A stretch of DNA of 64,000 bases from Candidatus Poribacteria bacterium (GTDB lineage Bacteria; Poribacteria; WGA-4E; WGA-3G), in NCBI GenBank assembly GCA_022823085.1, contig JAJDXV010000033.1, positions 17,333 to 81,332 on the forward strand, read 5' to 3'. The translations under genes were made by a program, and so were the position numbers. Of the stretch, positions 43,876-52,482 are shown in pieces (position 1 is the first letter of the stretch; each line of letters opens with the position of its first letter). The notes beneath the pieces were generated by a model, which saw only the letters and a program-made list of their open reading frames with translations, was not told the origin of the DNA and did no database searches.

Positions 43876-45023
43876 AAAACTAATTCAGCAGTACGTTCAG
43901 CGGCACCGGCTGTACCGAGTTGTGCATAAACTGCTTGAAGTGCCTCTCGTTGTGTTTCCCGTTTTTGTGGATGCCCCAGAAAATCGAGTGCCAACGCCGT
44001 CAAAGCATCCGGTGTCAACGCCGTCTGTAACAATTCCGGGACAATATCACGTCCAGCAATAAGGTTCGGGAGTCCACTCCGATTCAGCGAAGTCAACATC
44101 TTGATGATATGCCAATTGACGGATGCCGTGCGAAAGAGGATAAGCATCGGTGTACCGATACATGTTGCTTCAAGCGTCGCTGTGCCGGAAGTAACCAGCA
44201 ACAGGGTTGACGCGCGCATCGCTGTATACGTCTGATTTTCGACAATCTGAATCGGTGGGTGCTGTGGGGACTGGGTTCCCCGGTTTCCGCTACCGTGTTC
44301 CGCAATGCTTTCACGTGAAATTCCGGGTGCTAACGGGAGCACCCACTGCGCGTTCGGATAGACCTTCGCAATGTTCGCAGCGGCTTTTAGCATAATCGGT
44401 AAAATATGCCGAATCTCGGAACGACGGCTCCCCGGCATCAAACCGATAACAGGTGCGTCTCGATCCTCCGTTTCACACAAATTGAGACGTTCTCGTGCCT
44501 CAAACACTGTTAAAGGCGTCTGCGCGAAATCGACAAGCGGATGCCCAACGAATTCCGCGTTTGCACCCGCATCTCGGTAAAACGCCGCTTCAAATGGGAA
44601 AATGGCAGCGACAACGTCTGCTGATTTCGCCAGTTTCTTGGCTCGACCCGCACGCCACGCCCACGCTTTCGGCGGAATGTAATAGACAACCGACACCCCG
44701 CACCGACGCGCAAACTTGGCTAACGGCATATTAAACTCAGCAAAATCTACAAGGAGAAGCACATCCGGACGCACCTCACGGATACGGCGTTTCAGATATG
44801 CCTGTTTCCGAAGGAACATCGGTAGGACAGTCATCACATCCGCAAAACCCATAACGGCGGAATCTCGGATGTGAAAGTCAAGGTTCACAGATGCCGCTGC
44901 CATCTCGTCACCGCCCATGCCGAAAAGCACTATATCCGGACAAAGTGCCTTGAGTTGCCGCGCAACATGCGAAGCGTGCAAGTCGCCAGAAGGTTCCCCA
45001 GCAACAATCATAACAGTTGGCAC
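43854..45023 (-). CDS. lpxB: Lipid-A-disaccharide synthase LpxB
   Basis: GT19 glycosyltransferase joining UDP-diacylglucosamine and lipid X. Signatures: MIVAGEPSGDLHASHV at the start, YYIPPKAWAWRAGRAKKL, FVGHPLVDF, and LLVTSGTATLEATCIGTPMLIL in the donor site. The track begins at a TTG at 45035. I favour the GTG at 45023, because GGAG lies six bases ahead of it and the protein then opens four residues before the conserved strand; 389 residues result. The last codons lie in a heptamer repeat. It is in the same direction as lpxK and argC. Confidence 0.93.
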   Translation of the reverse strand: MPTVMIVAGEPSGDLHASHVARQLKALCPDIVLFGMGGDEMAAASVNLDFHIRDSAVMGFADVMTVLPMFLRKQAYLKRRIREVRPDVLLLVDFAEFNMPLAKFARRCGVSVVYYIPPKAWAWRAGRAKKLAKSADVVAAIFPFEAAFYRDAGANAEFVGHPLVDFAQTPLTVFEARERLNLCETEDRDAPVIGLMPGSRRSEIRHILPIMLKAAANIAKVYPNAQWVLPLAPGISRESIAEHGSGNRGTQSPQHPPIQIVENQTYTAMRASTLLLVTSGTATLEATCIGTPMLILFRTASVNWHIIKMLTSLNRSGLPNLIAGRDIVPELLQTALTPDALTALALDFLGHPQKRETQREALQAVYAQLGTAGAAERTAELVLKLTVNS

Positions 45024-45059
45024 AAGCGTCTCCAAATAGTTATTACGCCTCGTAGTGAA

Positions 45060-45200
45060 CGCAGGGCGGTTTTCAGAATTTTCAGGTTTCAGTTGTCAGT
45101 TTGCCTCACAGTGAGAGTTAACCGTTGTGGCAGTTGCTTTTGTTGTCCCTGCCACAGCATACCTCTTAACTTATAACTTATAACTTATAACTTATAACTA
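45060..45200 (-). repeat. Family F heptamer element between lpxB and argC
   Basis: Four TTATAAC units (45169-45198), a GCCACA/TGTGGC stem (CGTTGTGGCAG and CTGCCACAG), and GAGAGTTAACC paired with the CCTCTTAACTT to its right. It begins right behind the argC stop and ends near the lpxB start. No gene lies in it. Confidence 0.7.
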
Positions 45201-46244
45201 TTAAGGCATCATCCCCGGTACTTTCAGGCCATCGGTTTCATTCAAACCGAACATCAGATTGAGGTTCTGCACAACAGCACCGGCAGCACCTTTACCGAGG
45301 TTATCAATCGCTGCCATCGCGACGACACGGCGGGTACGTGTATCCACTTCAACCCCAATATCGCAATAGTTACTGCCGAGTACGGACTTGGTCTGCGGAT
45401 ATGCACTCGAGGGCAGCACACGAACAAACGGCTCATCTCCATAAAATTTCTCATACAACGCAAGCACATTCTCTGTAGACAGTTCCGCCGTGAGACGCAT
45501 GTAGACGGTACTGAGAATGCCTCGTGTCATCGGAACGAGATGCGGCGTAAACGTCACCCGAACCGGCTCCGATGCGACAGCACTTAACTCCTGCTCAATC
45601 TCTGGTGTATGCCGATGCACACCGATATTATAGGCGACGACATTAGACTCACGGTTTGGATAGTGCGTATTTTCGCTCGGTTTCGGACCGGCACCGGAAA
45701 TTCCTGATTTCGAGTCAACAATGATAGAATCCAACGCCACCGCACCTTGCACAACTAACGGCAGCGCCGCAAGTACAGCACTCGTCGGATAACACCCCGG
45801 ATTCGCAACCAATTGGGCAGTCCGAATCTGTTCGCGATACCGTTCCGGCAACCCATAGACCGCCAGTGGCATGAGTTCCGCGCTTGTATGCTCAGCATGG
45901 TACCACGCTTCGTAGGTGTCGGCATCCCCGAGCCGATAGTCCGCACTGAAATCCACAACACGTAAACCTTGTGCCAGAATTTGCGGCACAAACGACATCG
46001 CCACCTTGTGCGGAACCGCAAGCACAACAACATCTACCCGCGCCTTGAGAGCTCTAATATCTAACGGTTCAAATGTGGTGGACAGAAACCCGCGAAGGTT
46101 CGGCAGGACACTTTCAACACATTGTCCGGAGTATGTTTCAGAAGTACAGAGTGCCACCTGCAACTTACCAGAGTGGTTCGCGAGAAAGCGTAACAATTCG
46201 CTACCGCTATACCCTGACGCACCAACAATTCCAACTTTTATCAT
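45201..46244 (-). CDS. argC: N-acetyl-gamma-glutamyl-phosphate reductase ArgC
   Basis: Third step of arginine synthesis: NADPH-dependent reduction of N-acetylglutamyl phosphate. The NADP motif is VGIVGASGYSGSELLRFLA, the catalytic cysteine lies in VANPGCYPTSAVLAALP, and GISGAGPKPSENTHYPNRES plus HRHTPEIEQEL and LVPMTRGILSTVYMRL are diagnostic of the AGPR type 1 enzymes. Length 347 is normal. No other arg gene is near. A good promoter lies 50-80 bases upstream on the minus strand. Confidence 0.95.
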   Translation of the reverse strand: MIKVGIVGASGYSGSELLRFLANHSGKLQVALCTSETYSGQCVESVLPNLRGFLSTTFEPLDIRALKARVDVVVLAVPHKVAMSFVPQILAQGLRVVDFSADYRLGDADTYEAWYHAEHTSAELMPLAVYGLPERYREQIRTAQLVANPGCYPTSAVLAALPLVVQGAVALDSIIVDSKSGISGAGPKPSENTHYPNRESNVVAYNIGVHRHTPEIEQELSAVASEPVRVTFTPHLVPMTRGILSTVYMRLTAELSTENVLALYEKFYGDEPFVRVLPSSAYPQTKSVLGSNYCDIGVEVDTRTRRVVAMAAIDNLGKGAAGAVVQNLNLMFGLNETDGLKVPGMMP

Positions 46245-46292
46245 TTTTGTTTCACCGCATGTTTTTATTGGGAAGTCATATATTATTTAGGA

Positions 46293-46321
46293 ATTTTACT
46301 ACATTTTGGCGATAAAGTCAA
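46293..46321 (-). promoter_or_regulatory. Sigma-70-type promoter of argC
   Basis: Read on the minus strand: TTGACT, 17-base spacer, TAAAAT. The argC ATG is about 50 bases downstream. Confidence 0.65.
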
Positions 46322-46347
46322 ATTAGCATCTTATAAAAGCATCACCT

Positions 46348-46371
46348 GTAGCATAGACTGTTAGTCTGTGC
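46348..46371 (+). repeat. Single family C hairpin with a different stem
   Basis: GTAGCATAGACT-GTT-AGTCTGTGC has the same frame (GTAGCATA, GTT loop, TGTGC) as the tandem array at 47313-47558, but the stem is AGACT/AGTCT instead of AACCT/AGGTT. Confidence 0.75.
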
Positions 46372-46437
46372 AATGTATTAACTGTTGACCACTGAGTACT
46401 GATCGCGCGCCGCCGACAGCCATGCCAAAGAAATACA

Positions 46438-46467
46438 TTGACAGCACATTTACACACAAGGTAAAAT
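46438..46467 (+). promoter_or_regulatory. Sigma-70-type promoter of the fumarylacetoacetase-family gene
   Basis: A perfect TTGACA, 18-base spacer and TAAAAT, 65 bases before the ATG at 46532. Confidence 0.65.
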
Positions 46468-46531
46468 ATACAAACTTTCAACTTACATCTCACACCCTAT
46501 AACCTTGTCAGAAAATCACAAAGGAGAAACT

Positions 46532-47284
46532 ATGAAATTTGCACGCTATGAATTAAATGGCACAATCGGTTACGGCACCGTCTCAGGCGAAAGTCTGAAC
46601 GTTTTATCGGGATGTCCATTCGGAGAATACAGCGAAACAGGCGATACTGTCGCTCTATCGGATGTCCAACTCCTCGCACCGACAACACCCACAAAGGTTT
46701 TAGCCGTCGGTTTAAACTATCGGAGTCATTTAGACGGTGCCCCGGAGCCGACAAACCCCGAAATCTTCATCAAAACGCCTTCCTGTATCAACAACCCCGG
46801 CGGCAATATCGAATTACCCGATGGCGATGATGATGTACACGCCGAAGGCGAACTCGTCGTCATTATGAAAAAACAGACCCGAAAGGCGACACCAGAAGAA
46901 GCCGCCGCCAATATATTAGGCGTGACCTGCGGCAACGATGTCAGCGCACGTACATGGCAGAACGATGATATGCAGTGGTGGCGCGCCAAAGCATCGGATA
47001 CCTTCGGACCCATCGGTCCCGTCATCGCGACGGATGTTGACTACACCGACGCGCAATTGGAGACCCGTATCAACGGCGAAGTCGTCCAGAAACAGACAAC
47101 AGCAGACCTTATTTTCCCAGTAACAACCATCGTCAGTTTCATCTCACAAGCAATAACGCTCGAACCCGGTGACGCAATCTTTACCGGCACCCCCGGCACA
47201 ACGACTGCGTTGAAAACCGGTGATGTCGTTGAAATCGAGATTGAAGGCATCGGCATCTTGAAGAATAGCGTCGTAGCATCGTAA
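46532..47284 (+). CDS. Fumarylacetoacetate hydrolase (FAH) family protein
   Basis: Start at the ATG behind AAAGGAGAAACT; the TTG used in the track adds nine residues. The C-terminal FAH fold is complete: KVLAVGLNYRSHLDG, the metal site HAEGELVVIMKK (the Glu cluster), GNDVSARTWQ, and the closing GDAIFTGTPGTTTALKTGD. Residues 1-60 form the small N-terminal domain. Family members hydrolyse or decarboxylate 2-oxo acids in the breakdown of aromatic compounds or act as oxaloacetate or acylpyruvate hydrolases. No catabolic neighbours point to a substrate. Downstream lies the tandem hairpin array. Confidence 0.9.
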   Translation: MKFARYELNGTIGYGTVSGESLNVLSGCPFGEYSETGDTVALSDVQLLAPTTPTKVLAVGLNYRSHLDGAPEPTNPEIFIKTPSCINNPGGNIELPDGDDDVHAEGELVVIMKKQTRKATPEEAAANILGVTCGNDVSARTWQNDDMQWWRAKASDTFGPIGPVIATDVDYTDAQLETRINGEVVQKQTTADLIFPVTTIVSFISQAITLEPGDAIFTGTPGTTTALKTGDVVEIEIEGIGILKNSVVAS

Positions 47285-47312
47285 GTTATGATACAACTTT
47301 TCAACCGCGCCG

Positions 47313-47558
47313 CTTTCGTAGCATAACCTGTTAGGTTGTGCCCCTTTGTCTTTCGTAGCATAACCTGTTAGGTTGTACCTTTCATAACCTGTTAGGTTGT
47401 ACCTTTTTGTCTTTCGTAGCATAACCTGTTAGGTTGTGCCTCTTTGTCTTTCGTAGCATAACCTGTTAGGTTGTGCCTCTTTGTCTTTCGTAGCATAACC
47501 TGTTAGGTTGTGCCTCTTTGTCTTTCGTAGCATAACCTGTTAGGTTGTGCCTCTTTGT
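47313..47558 (+). repeat. Tandem array of seven family C hairpins (37-base unit)
   Basis: The core AACCT-GTT-AGGTT occurs seven times, each (except one shortened copy) preceded by CTTTCGTAGCAT and followed by TGTGCCTCTTTGT or TGTACCTTT. The last four units are virtually identical, so copy number is probably variable. It lies between the FAH gene and an exported protein and ends 16 bases ahead of the latter's ATG, within its leader. Confidence 0.9.
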
Positions 47559-47573
47559 ATAAGGAGAAAAGAA

Positions 47574-48359
47574 ATGCGTTCCACATCTCTATGCTGTTTT
47601 CAGCATAGACAGCACCGCAGTGTACGCCAACTACCTTACTGCGCCATAATTGTTGTGCTTATGTTATATATCGGTATAACAACACAGGCATCGGCAGCCT
47701 TGTTGTTTCACGATGATTTTGAAAAGGATGAAGTCGGTAAGGAACCGAGCAAATGGGAAGTCGGATTCGACGGGGCAACAGTCGCTAAAGTCGTCGCCGA
47801 CCCGAAAAAAGGGAGCAACAAAGTTCTACTAACTTCTGACAAGGGATCAAATCAGTCCCGGCACGATGTCGGCGGCTCCATCTATGTCGTCGGAGACCTC
47901 GCTTGGGACGATTACGTCGCCGAATGGGATATGATGTTCCCAGATGACTTCTACATGGGAATCGTCTTCCGTTTTCAAGACGGTGAAAAATTCTATCTCA
48001 GCGACCGACGGCAAGGTGGACGAGATTACCACTTCTACAAACGGCAAGGCGGTTGGGCACTCGTCCAAGCCGGATTGGTGGAAAACGATCCTGAAGTCTG
48101 GTACCGCGCACAACTCGTTCTCGAAGGCGACAATTTTACCTTCAAACTCAAAGAACGGAAAGATAACACGCCATTTGACAAAATTGATCCGGCAACCGAA
48201 GGCGAAGATGGCAATTTCAAAACCGGCAAGTTCGGCAACTACGGACTCGTCTATATTGATAACATCTTCATCGGCGATTCCGTCGAAGACCTCGTTCTCC
48301 CCGTCGAACCACAAGATAAACTCAGCATGACCTGGGGCGAGATTAAGGATGCTTATTAG
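47574..48359 (+). CDS. Exported ConA-like protein carrying the shared C-terminal tail
   Basis: AAGGAGAAAAGAA ahead of the ATG at 47574 fixes the start. A hydrophobic segment (IIVVLMLYIGITTQASA) is the signal peptide. The rest resembles a concanavalin A-like jelly roll of the DUF1080/3-keto-disaccharide hydrolase type: LLFHDDFEKDEVGKEPSKWE opening, YVAEWDMMFP core, WYRAQLVLEGDNFTFKLKER, and YIDNIFIG end. It is probably a glycan-binding protein; catalytic residues cannot be assigned. The end, PVEPQDKLSMTWGEIK, is the same tail as in the LamG proteins although the main domain is of another subfamily. Confidence 0.75.
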   Translation: MRSTSLCCFQHRQHRSVRQLPYCAIIVVLMLYIGITTQASAALLFHDDFEKDEVGKEPSKWEVGFDGATVAKVVADPKKGSNKVLLTSDKGSNQSRHDVGGSIYVVGDLAWDDYVAEWDMMFPDDFYMGIVFRFQDGEKFYLSDRRQGGRDYHFYKRQGGWALVQAGLVENDPEVWYRAQLVLEGDNFTFKLKERKDNTPFDKIDPATEGEDGNFKTGKFGNYGLVYIDNIFIGDSVEDLVLPVEPQDKLSMTWGEIKDAY

Positions 48360-48674
48360 AAGAAAGCATGGAAGGTTGGAAGGTTGGAAGGAAGTCTCTC
48401 GCACAAGACCGTTCTTCCCTTCTTCCACTCTTCCGTATTTTCGTTTTCCCGTTACGCGTAAGCACAACCAACGGGCGTGCTGGATATAGGGAGTGGAAGG
48501 TTATCATCATAACTCACCTTACCGAACCGAGATCGAAAATATCAAGATCGAAAATATCGACAATAATGCCATTTGACAAAGGCACGATATTTTCGGTCTT
48601 AATAATGTTATTTGACAAAGGCACGATATTTTCGGTCTCAGGGAAATTAAAAATACGCAAGGAAAATTTAAAAT
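48360..48674 (+). repeat. 315-base spacer with paired direct and inverted repeats
   Basis: No gene is seen; the 214-residue track ORF here is a frame-shadow running into the LarA gene. Two AGATCGAAAATATC units (about 48530-48558) face two units of 39 bases (48562-48600, 48601-48640), each containing GCACGATATTTTCGGTCT, so the left and right halves can pair. The 5' part holds GGAAGGTTGGAAGG repeats. The leader GCAAGGAAAATTTAAAATATG matches that of the Ldh gene. Confidence 0.7.
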
Positions 48675-49952
48675 ATGTCAACCTATATTGCCCAGGGTGG
48701 CAAAGACACCATTATCGCCACCAAAAAAAAACGCGCCCTGCTACACGAGGCACTCCTCAAGCTCGGCGGTATCCCGAAAAAGATTCTGGTTGTTCCGCCG
48801 GACATAACACGCCTCCACTCAAACGCAGGCGAACTCACCCGAATCCTCTACGAACTCTGGGACGCTGCAAACGGTACAACTTTCGACATCCTCCCGGCTA
48901 TCGGCACGCATGCACCGATGACCGAACCCCAGATTGCCGAAATGTACGGCGATCTGCCGAAAGCAACGTACCACGTCCACAACTGGCGTACCGGGCTCCA
49001 CCACTTCGGTGAAGTACCATCCGAATTTGTCCAAGAGGTCTCCGCTGGTAAACTCGACTATAGCATCCCTATCGCCGTAAATCGTCGCCTTGTGGAAGGC
49101 GAATATGAACTTATCATCTCTGTCGGACAGGTAATCCCGCACGAAGTCATCGGTATCGCAAACGGATTTAAGAACATTCTCATCGGTACAGGCGGGGTCG
49201 AGACAATCAACAAATCGCACTTCCTCGGTGCCGTAGACGGTATGGAACGGTTGATGGGCCGCACCGATACCTCCGTCAGGAGAGTCCTAAACTACGCGCA
49301 CACACACTATTTGAAACAACTCGGCATTCTATATGTCATGAGCGTCATGGATGCCGATGCCACTGGTGAACGCGTGATGCGCGGACTCTACGTCGGCGAC
49401 GACGCACAGACCTTCGAGACCGCCGCCGAATTGAGCAGAGCCGTTAACATGACCTTCTTAGACGAACCGCTATCGAAGGTGGTCGTCTACTTAGATCCGA
49501 GAGAATTCAAAAGCACATGGCTCGGTAACAAGGCGGTCTATCGCACACGCATGGCAATGGCAGACGACGGTGAGTTAATTATTATCGCACCCGGACTCCG
49601 CGAATTCGGTGAGGACGCTGAAATTGACCGACTTATCCGAAAGTACGGCTACCGTGGCACCCCCACGACACTCAATGCCGTCTCCGAAAACGAAGAGTTG
49701 CAAGAGAACCTCTCCGCCGCGGCGCACTTGATCCACGGCAGTACCGAAGGACGCTTCAAGGTCACTTATGCCACGGAACACCTCACCCAAACCGAAATTG
49801 AATCGGTTGGTTACCAATGGGCACCCCTCAATGAAGTAATTGCCGAATACAACCCCGAAACGCTTGTTGACGGCTTCAACGACGATGGGTTTTTCTATAT
49901 TAGCGAGCCCGGACAAGGGTTATGGGCACTCCGCTCGCGGTTCAGCGAGTAG
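48675..49952 (+). CDS. LarA-like protein (DUF2088, lactate racemase family)
   Basis: The N-terminal half matches DUF2088/LarA: ILVVPPDITRLHSNAGELTR (the D-x-T-R motif), ILPAIGTHAPMTE (G-T-H), and HNWR. The C-terminal half carries YELIISVGQVIPHEVIGIANG and KNILIGTGG, where LarA uses conserved histidines. LarA is a nickel-pincer-dependent 2-hydroxy acid racemase; many homologues act on other substrates. The Ni-pincer cofactor genes larB, larC and larE are not in this window. The start codon follows AAGGAAAA by eight bases. Substrate unknown. Confidence 0.85.
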   Translation: MSTYIAQGGKDTIIATKKKRALLHEALLKLGGIPKKILVVPPDITRLHSNAGELTRILYELWDAANGTTFDILPAIGTHAPMTEPQIAEMYGDLPKATYHVHNWRTGLHHFGEVPSEFVQEVSAGKLDYSIPIAVNRRLVEGEYELIISVGQVIPHEVIGIANGFKNILIGTGGVETINKSHFLGAVDGMERLMGRTDTSVRRVLNYAHTHYLKQLGILYVMSVMDADATGERVMRGLYVGDDAQTFETAAELSRAVNMTFLDEPLSKVVVYLDPREFKSTWLGNKAVYRTRMAMADDGELIIIAPGLREFGEDAEIDRLIRKYGYRGTPTTLNAVSENEELQENLSAAAHLIHGSTEGRFKVTYATEHLTQTEIESVGYQWAPLNEVIAEYNPETLVDGFNDDGFFYISEPGQGLWALRSRFSE

Positions 49953-49973
49953 ATTTGCTAAAGCCCGTATTTT

Positions 49974-50666
49974 ATGGTACAATATACAATAGAAAAACCA
50001 AAAGTTTACATTGAAACCACAGTGGTCAGCTACCTGGTAGCACGCCCCAGTAACGATGTAACAGTATTTGATCGGCAACGATCAACTCAACAATTGTGGG
50101 AAGAATATTCCGATGCTTTTGAGTTTGTCACTTCGGAGACAGTTCTCAGTGAAGCTGAACGTGGCGACCCAAGAGAAGCCCAACGTCGGACTGCCCTGTT
50201 AGACGGCCTAACGGAATTGCGCTTGTCGCCGGAGGCGACTGCTCTTGCACATAAATTAGTAGATGCTGGTGCCGTGCCAATGCAATCTTTATCGGACGCG
50301 CAGCATATTGCCATTGCTGTGGTCCATAAGGTTGAGTACCTCGTTTCTTGGAATTACAAGCATATTATTAATGAAACTAAGCGGCAGCATATCAAGGACG
50401 TTTGTCTCGCCGCTGGATATCAACCAACAACCCTCTGTACACCTGAGGCGTTAATGGAGGAGATGCAGATGAAAGAGCATCTTGAACCGCAGACGGATCC
50501 TATCTTGGAAGAATGTTATCGAATAAAAGCAGAATTTTCTGCCCAATTTAATTCTTTAGAGGAACTCTATGATTACGTGAAGGCAAGAGAGAAAGTGGGT
50601 GAAGCCCAAGGCAGGATATATATAGATCCGCCTCCACCTCCTACAAAAGGGAGCACGCAGGAGTGA
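49974..50666 (+). CDS. PIN-domain toxin fused to a C-terminal antitoxin-like helix (copy 1)
   Basis: Residues 8-160 form a PIN domain: first Asp replaced by Glu in VYIETTVVSYL as is usual for this subfamily, then FVTSETVLSEAERGD, SLSDAQHIAIAVVHKVEYLVSWNYKHI (D and N). Residues 180-215 (TDPILEECYRIKAEFSAQF, NSLEELYDYV) match small helical proteins that in other genomes are encoded right behind such PIN genes and probably act as antitoxin; here they are fused in frame. The gene starts 21 bases behind LarA without a ribosome site. A paralogue with the same fusion lies at 54438. Confidence 0.8.
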   Translation: MVQYTIEKPKVYIETTVVSYLVARPSNDVTVFDRQRSTQQLWEEYSDAFEFVTSETVLSEAERGDPREAQRRTALLDGLTELRLSPEATALAHKLVDAGAVPMQSLSDAQHIAIAVVHKVEYLVSWNYKHIINETKRQHIKDVCLAAGYQPTTLCTPEALMEEMQMKEHLEPQTDPILEECYRIKAEFSAQFNSLEELYDYVKAREKVGEAQGRIYIDPPPPPTKGSTQE

Positions 50667-50694
50667 CACAGCTCACGCTATGTCGAGGTAAAAT

Positions 50695-51468
50695 ATGCTT
50701 ACAAATCAGCAATTAGCACAATTTGAAGAAACAGGCTATCTACTTCTGTCCGGATTAATTCCACAAGAGACTGTCACAAAAGCGAGGGACGCGATGTGGC
50801 ACATGATGGGAATGCATGCTGATAATCCGAGTTCATGGACAGATTGCAAACATCCGCCTGCCTCTGAGTTTTACACGCAGAGGGCGGGAGCTCTGACCGA
50901 ACTTTTCGGTGTTACGCATCCAGATGTTTTGGCATGTTGCACGCCTGATTATCTCGCTATCCTTAAGCAACTCGCCACGCAATACCCAGGGATCCCGCAT
51001 TGCGAAAGGCAGCGTCCTGATGGCATCTGGGCACTCAATAAATTCCCCGTTTCAGCCGAGTGGAAAAGACCGTCGCCCCATTTAGATGGCGACTTCCGAG
51101 ATATACGATTAGATCCCGGAACATTTCGAGTGACCAGTTTAACCTATCTCACCGATGCGAACGCGCACAGCGGAACAACAATAATATGGCCCGAAGGCCC
51201 ACAACGCATCCGTGAATTCCGCAAAAACAATCCAGGGTTCTCTAACCATATCCGTGATATGAAGGCACAGCTTCCAAAGATGGATTTAGGTGAACCCATA
51301 GAAGTCGCCACCAAACAGGGAGACGTACTATTTTTTCACCACTTGCTACCGCATAACGGCACAATGAATGTCAGTTCTGCCCCGCGTTTCGCAATCCGAT
51401 ATATGTGTTTATGTCTCGCATGCCGCAAATGGGAGAAAAAAGAGGAATGGAATGTCTGGATGCCTTAA
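50695..51468 (+). CDS. Phytanoyl-CoA dioxygenase (PhyH) family protein
   Basis: A Fe(II)/2-oxoglutarate dioxygenase of 257 residues. FEETGYLLLSGLIPQETV is the typical PhyH start, the iron ligands are His and Asp in SPHLDGDF and the distal His in FFHHLLPHNGTMNVS, and the 2-oxoglutarate-binding arginine follows in PRFAIRYMC. It hydroxylates an unknown small molecule or lipid. PhyH genes are very numerous in Poribacteria, which fits the host guess. It lies 28 bases behind the PIN fusion and is transcribed in the same direction. Confidence 0.88.
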   Translation: MLTNQQLAQFEETGYLLLSGLIPQETVTKARDAMWHMMGMHADNPSSWTDCKHPPASEFYTQRAGALTELFGVTHPDVLACCTPDYLAILKQLATQYPGIPHCERQRPDGIWALNKFPVSAEWKRPSPHLDGDFRDIRLDPGTFRVTSLTYLTDANAHSGTTIIWPEGPQRIREFRKNNPGFSNHIRDMKAQLPKMDLGEPIEVATKQGDVLFFHHLLPHNGTMNVSSAPRFAIRYMCLCLACRKWEKKEEWNVWMP

Positions 51469-51658
51469 GCGATTTTTGAACGTTACAACGAAAATCGAAG
51501 TTTTGTAACGCGATGCACGTCGCATCTGGGGTTTTTGCTGGGGCGTTTCTTCAAGTACGCCGCAAAACTTTCCAGTTTGCGTACGCAGAGGCAACACAAC
51601 CTAAAAGATGAGACTACAAAGGCGGAAACTCAGGTTATTATAAAAAAGAGGAACGATC

Positions 51659-52426
51659 ATGCGTATACTTTCTTCTATTTTATCACTCCTGCTTGTTGTC
51701 GGTATCTACACAGCACAAGCAATCAATGAAGACACATTACTGCTCTATTTACCCTTTGATGATGGGGCAGGAAAAACCCCCAAAGATGCTTCTGGCAATG
51801 GAAATAAAGCCAGCATTAACGGTGATTTGAAATGGGTCAAAGGCAAATTCAACGGTGCCCTCGAATTTGACGGAGGTGCGGAGAATTTTGTCGAAGTGGC
51901 ACACAGTGCCGACCTCGAAGGTATGAAACAGTTAACCGTTGAAGCCTGGGTTCAACCTTTCGGGACAGATGCGCTCGCAAGGGGGATCGTCTCCAAACGC
52001 GCAGCATGGCAGGCTGGAGATGTTTATAACCTCTTCTCCTGGAATGAGAGCAAGTTTTGGGCAAGGGTCAACGCTAAGGACGGTCAACAAATCTCTTCGG
52101 AATCCATCTTAGAAAATAAAAAATGGATGCATCTCGCTTATATCTATGACGGGAAAACAAAGAAACAACTGCTCTACGTCAACGGTGAACTCGAAAACGA
52201 AGTAGATCACCCTGAAACCGAAGTTAGCGAAGGTGGAGAACCGATCTGGATCGGCACTCTCAATCAAGGATACGCGCAAACATGGAACGGTCTCATTGAT
52301 GAGGTCAGAATCTGGAGCAGTGCCCTCACCGAAGACGATATCAAATTGTCAATGGCTGGAGAACTCCTACCCGTCCAACCTTATGGAAAAGCAACAACAA
52401 CATGGGGACGCATTAAGGCAAAATAA
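51659..52426 (+). CDS. Exported LamG domain protein with shared C-terminal tail
   Basis: A signal peptide (LSSILSLLLVVGIYTAQA) precedes one LamG domain: TLLLYLPFDDGAGKTPKDASGNGN, LTVEAWVQPFG, WMHLAYIYDGKTKKQLLYVNGE, and LIDEVRIWSSALTEDDI. It ends with PVQPYGKATTTWGRIK, the tail shared with four other proteins. The 190 bases ahead of it hold no gene. The ribosome site is weak (AAAGAGGAACGATC). It forms a tandem pair with the next gene, parallel to the pair at 2.9-4.5 kb, but the two pairs are not close copies. Confidence 0.9.
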   Translation: MRILSSILSLLLVVGIYTAQAINEDTLLLYLPFDDGAGKTPKDASGNGNKASINGDLKWVKGKFNGALEFDGGAENFVEVAHSADLEGMKQLTVEAWVQPFGTDALARGIVSKRAAWQAGDVYNLFSWNESKFWARVNAKDGQQISSESILENKKWMHLAYIYDGKTKKQLLYVNGELENEVDHPETEVSEGGEPIWIGTLNQGYAQTWNGLIDEVRIWSSALTEDDIKLSMAGELLPVQPYGKATTTWGRIKAK

Positions 52427-52482
52427 GCAGATCAATTTTTCAGAACCGATTCACGTTTAAAGAAATTAGAAGGAGATCAATC

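Noticed and set aside
47313-47558. Tandem 37-base units as a CRISPR array
   Set aside because: There are no unique spacers: the whole unit repeats, and no cas gene is near. It is a hairpin tandem repeat.
48368-49012. 214-residue ORF ahead of and inside the LarA gene
   Set aside because: It is in another frame than the clearly recognisable LarA protein, is rich in arginine and threonine with no family features, and crosses repeat DNA.
49954-49979. Promoter TTGCTA-17-TACAAT for the first PIN fusion gene
   Set aside because: The -10 box would lie inside the first codons, downstream of the only plausible ATG, so it cannot serve this start.
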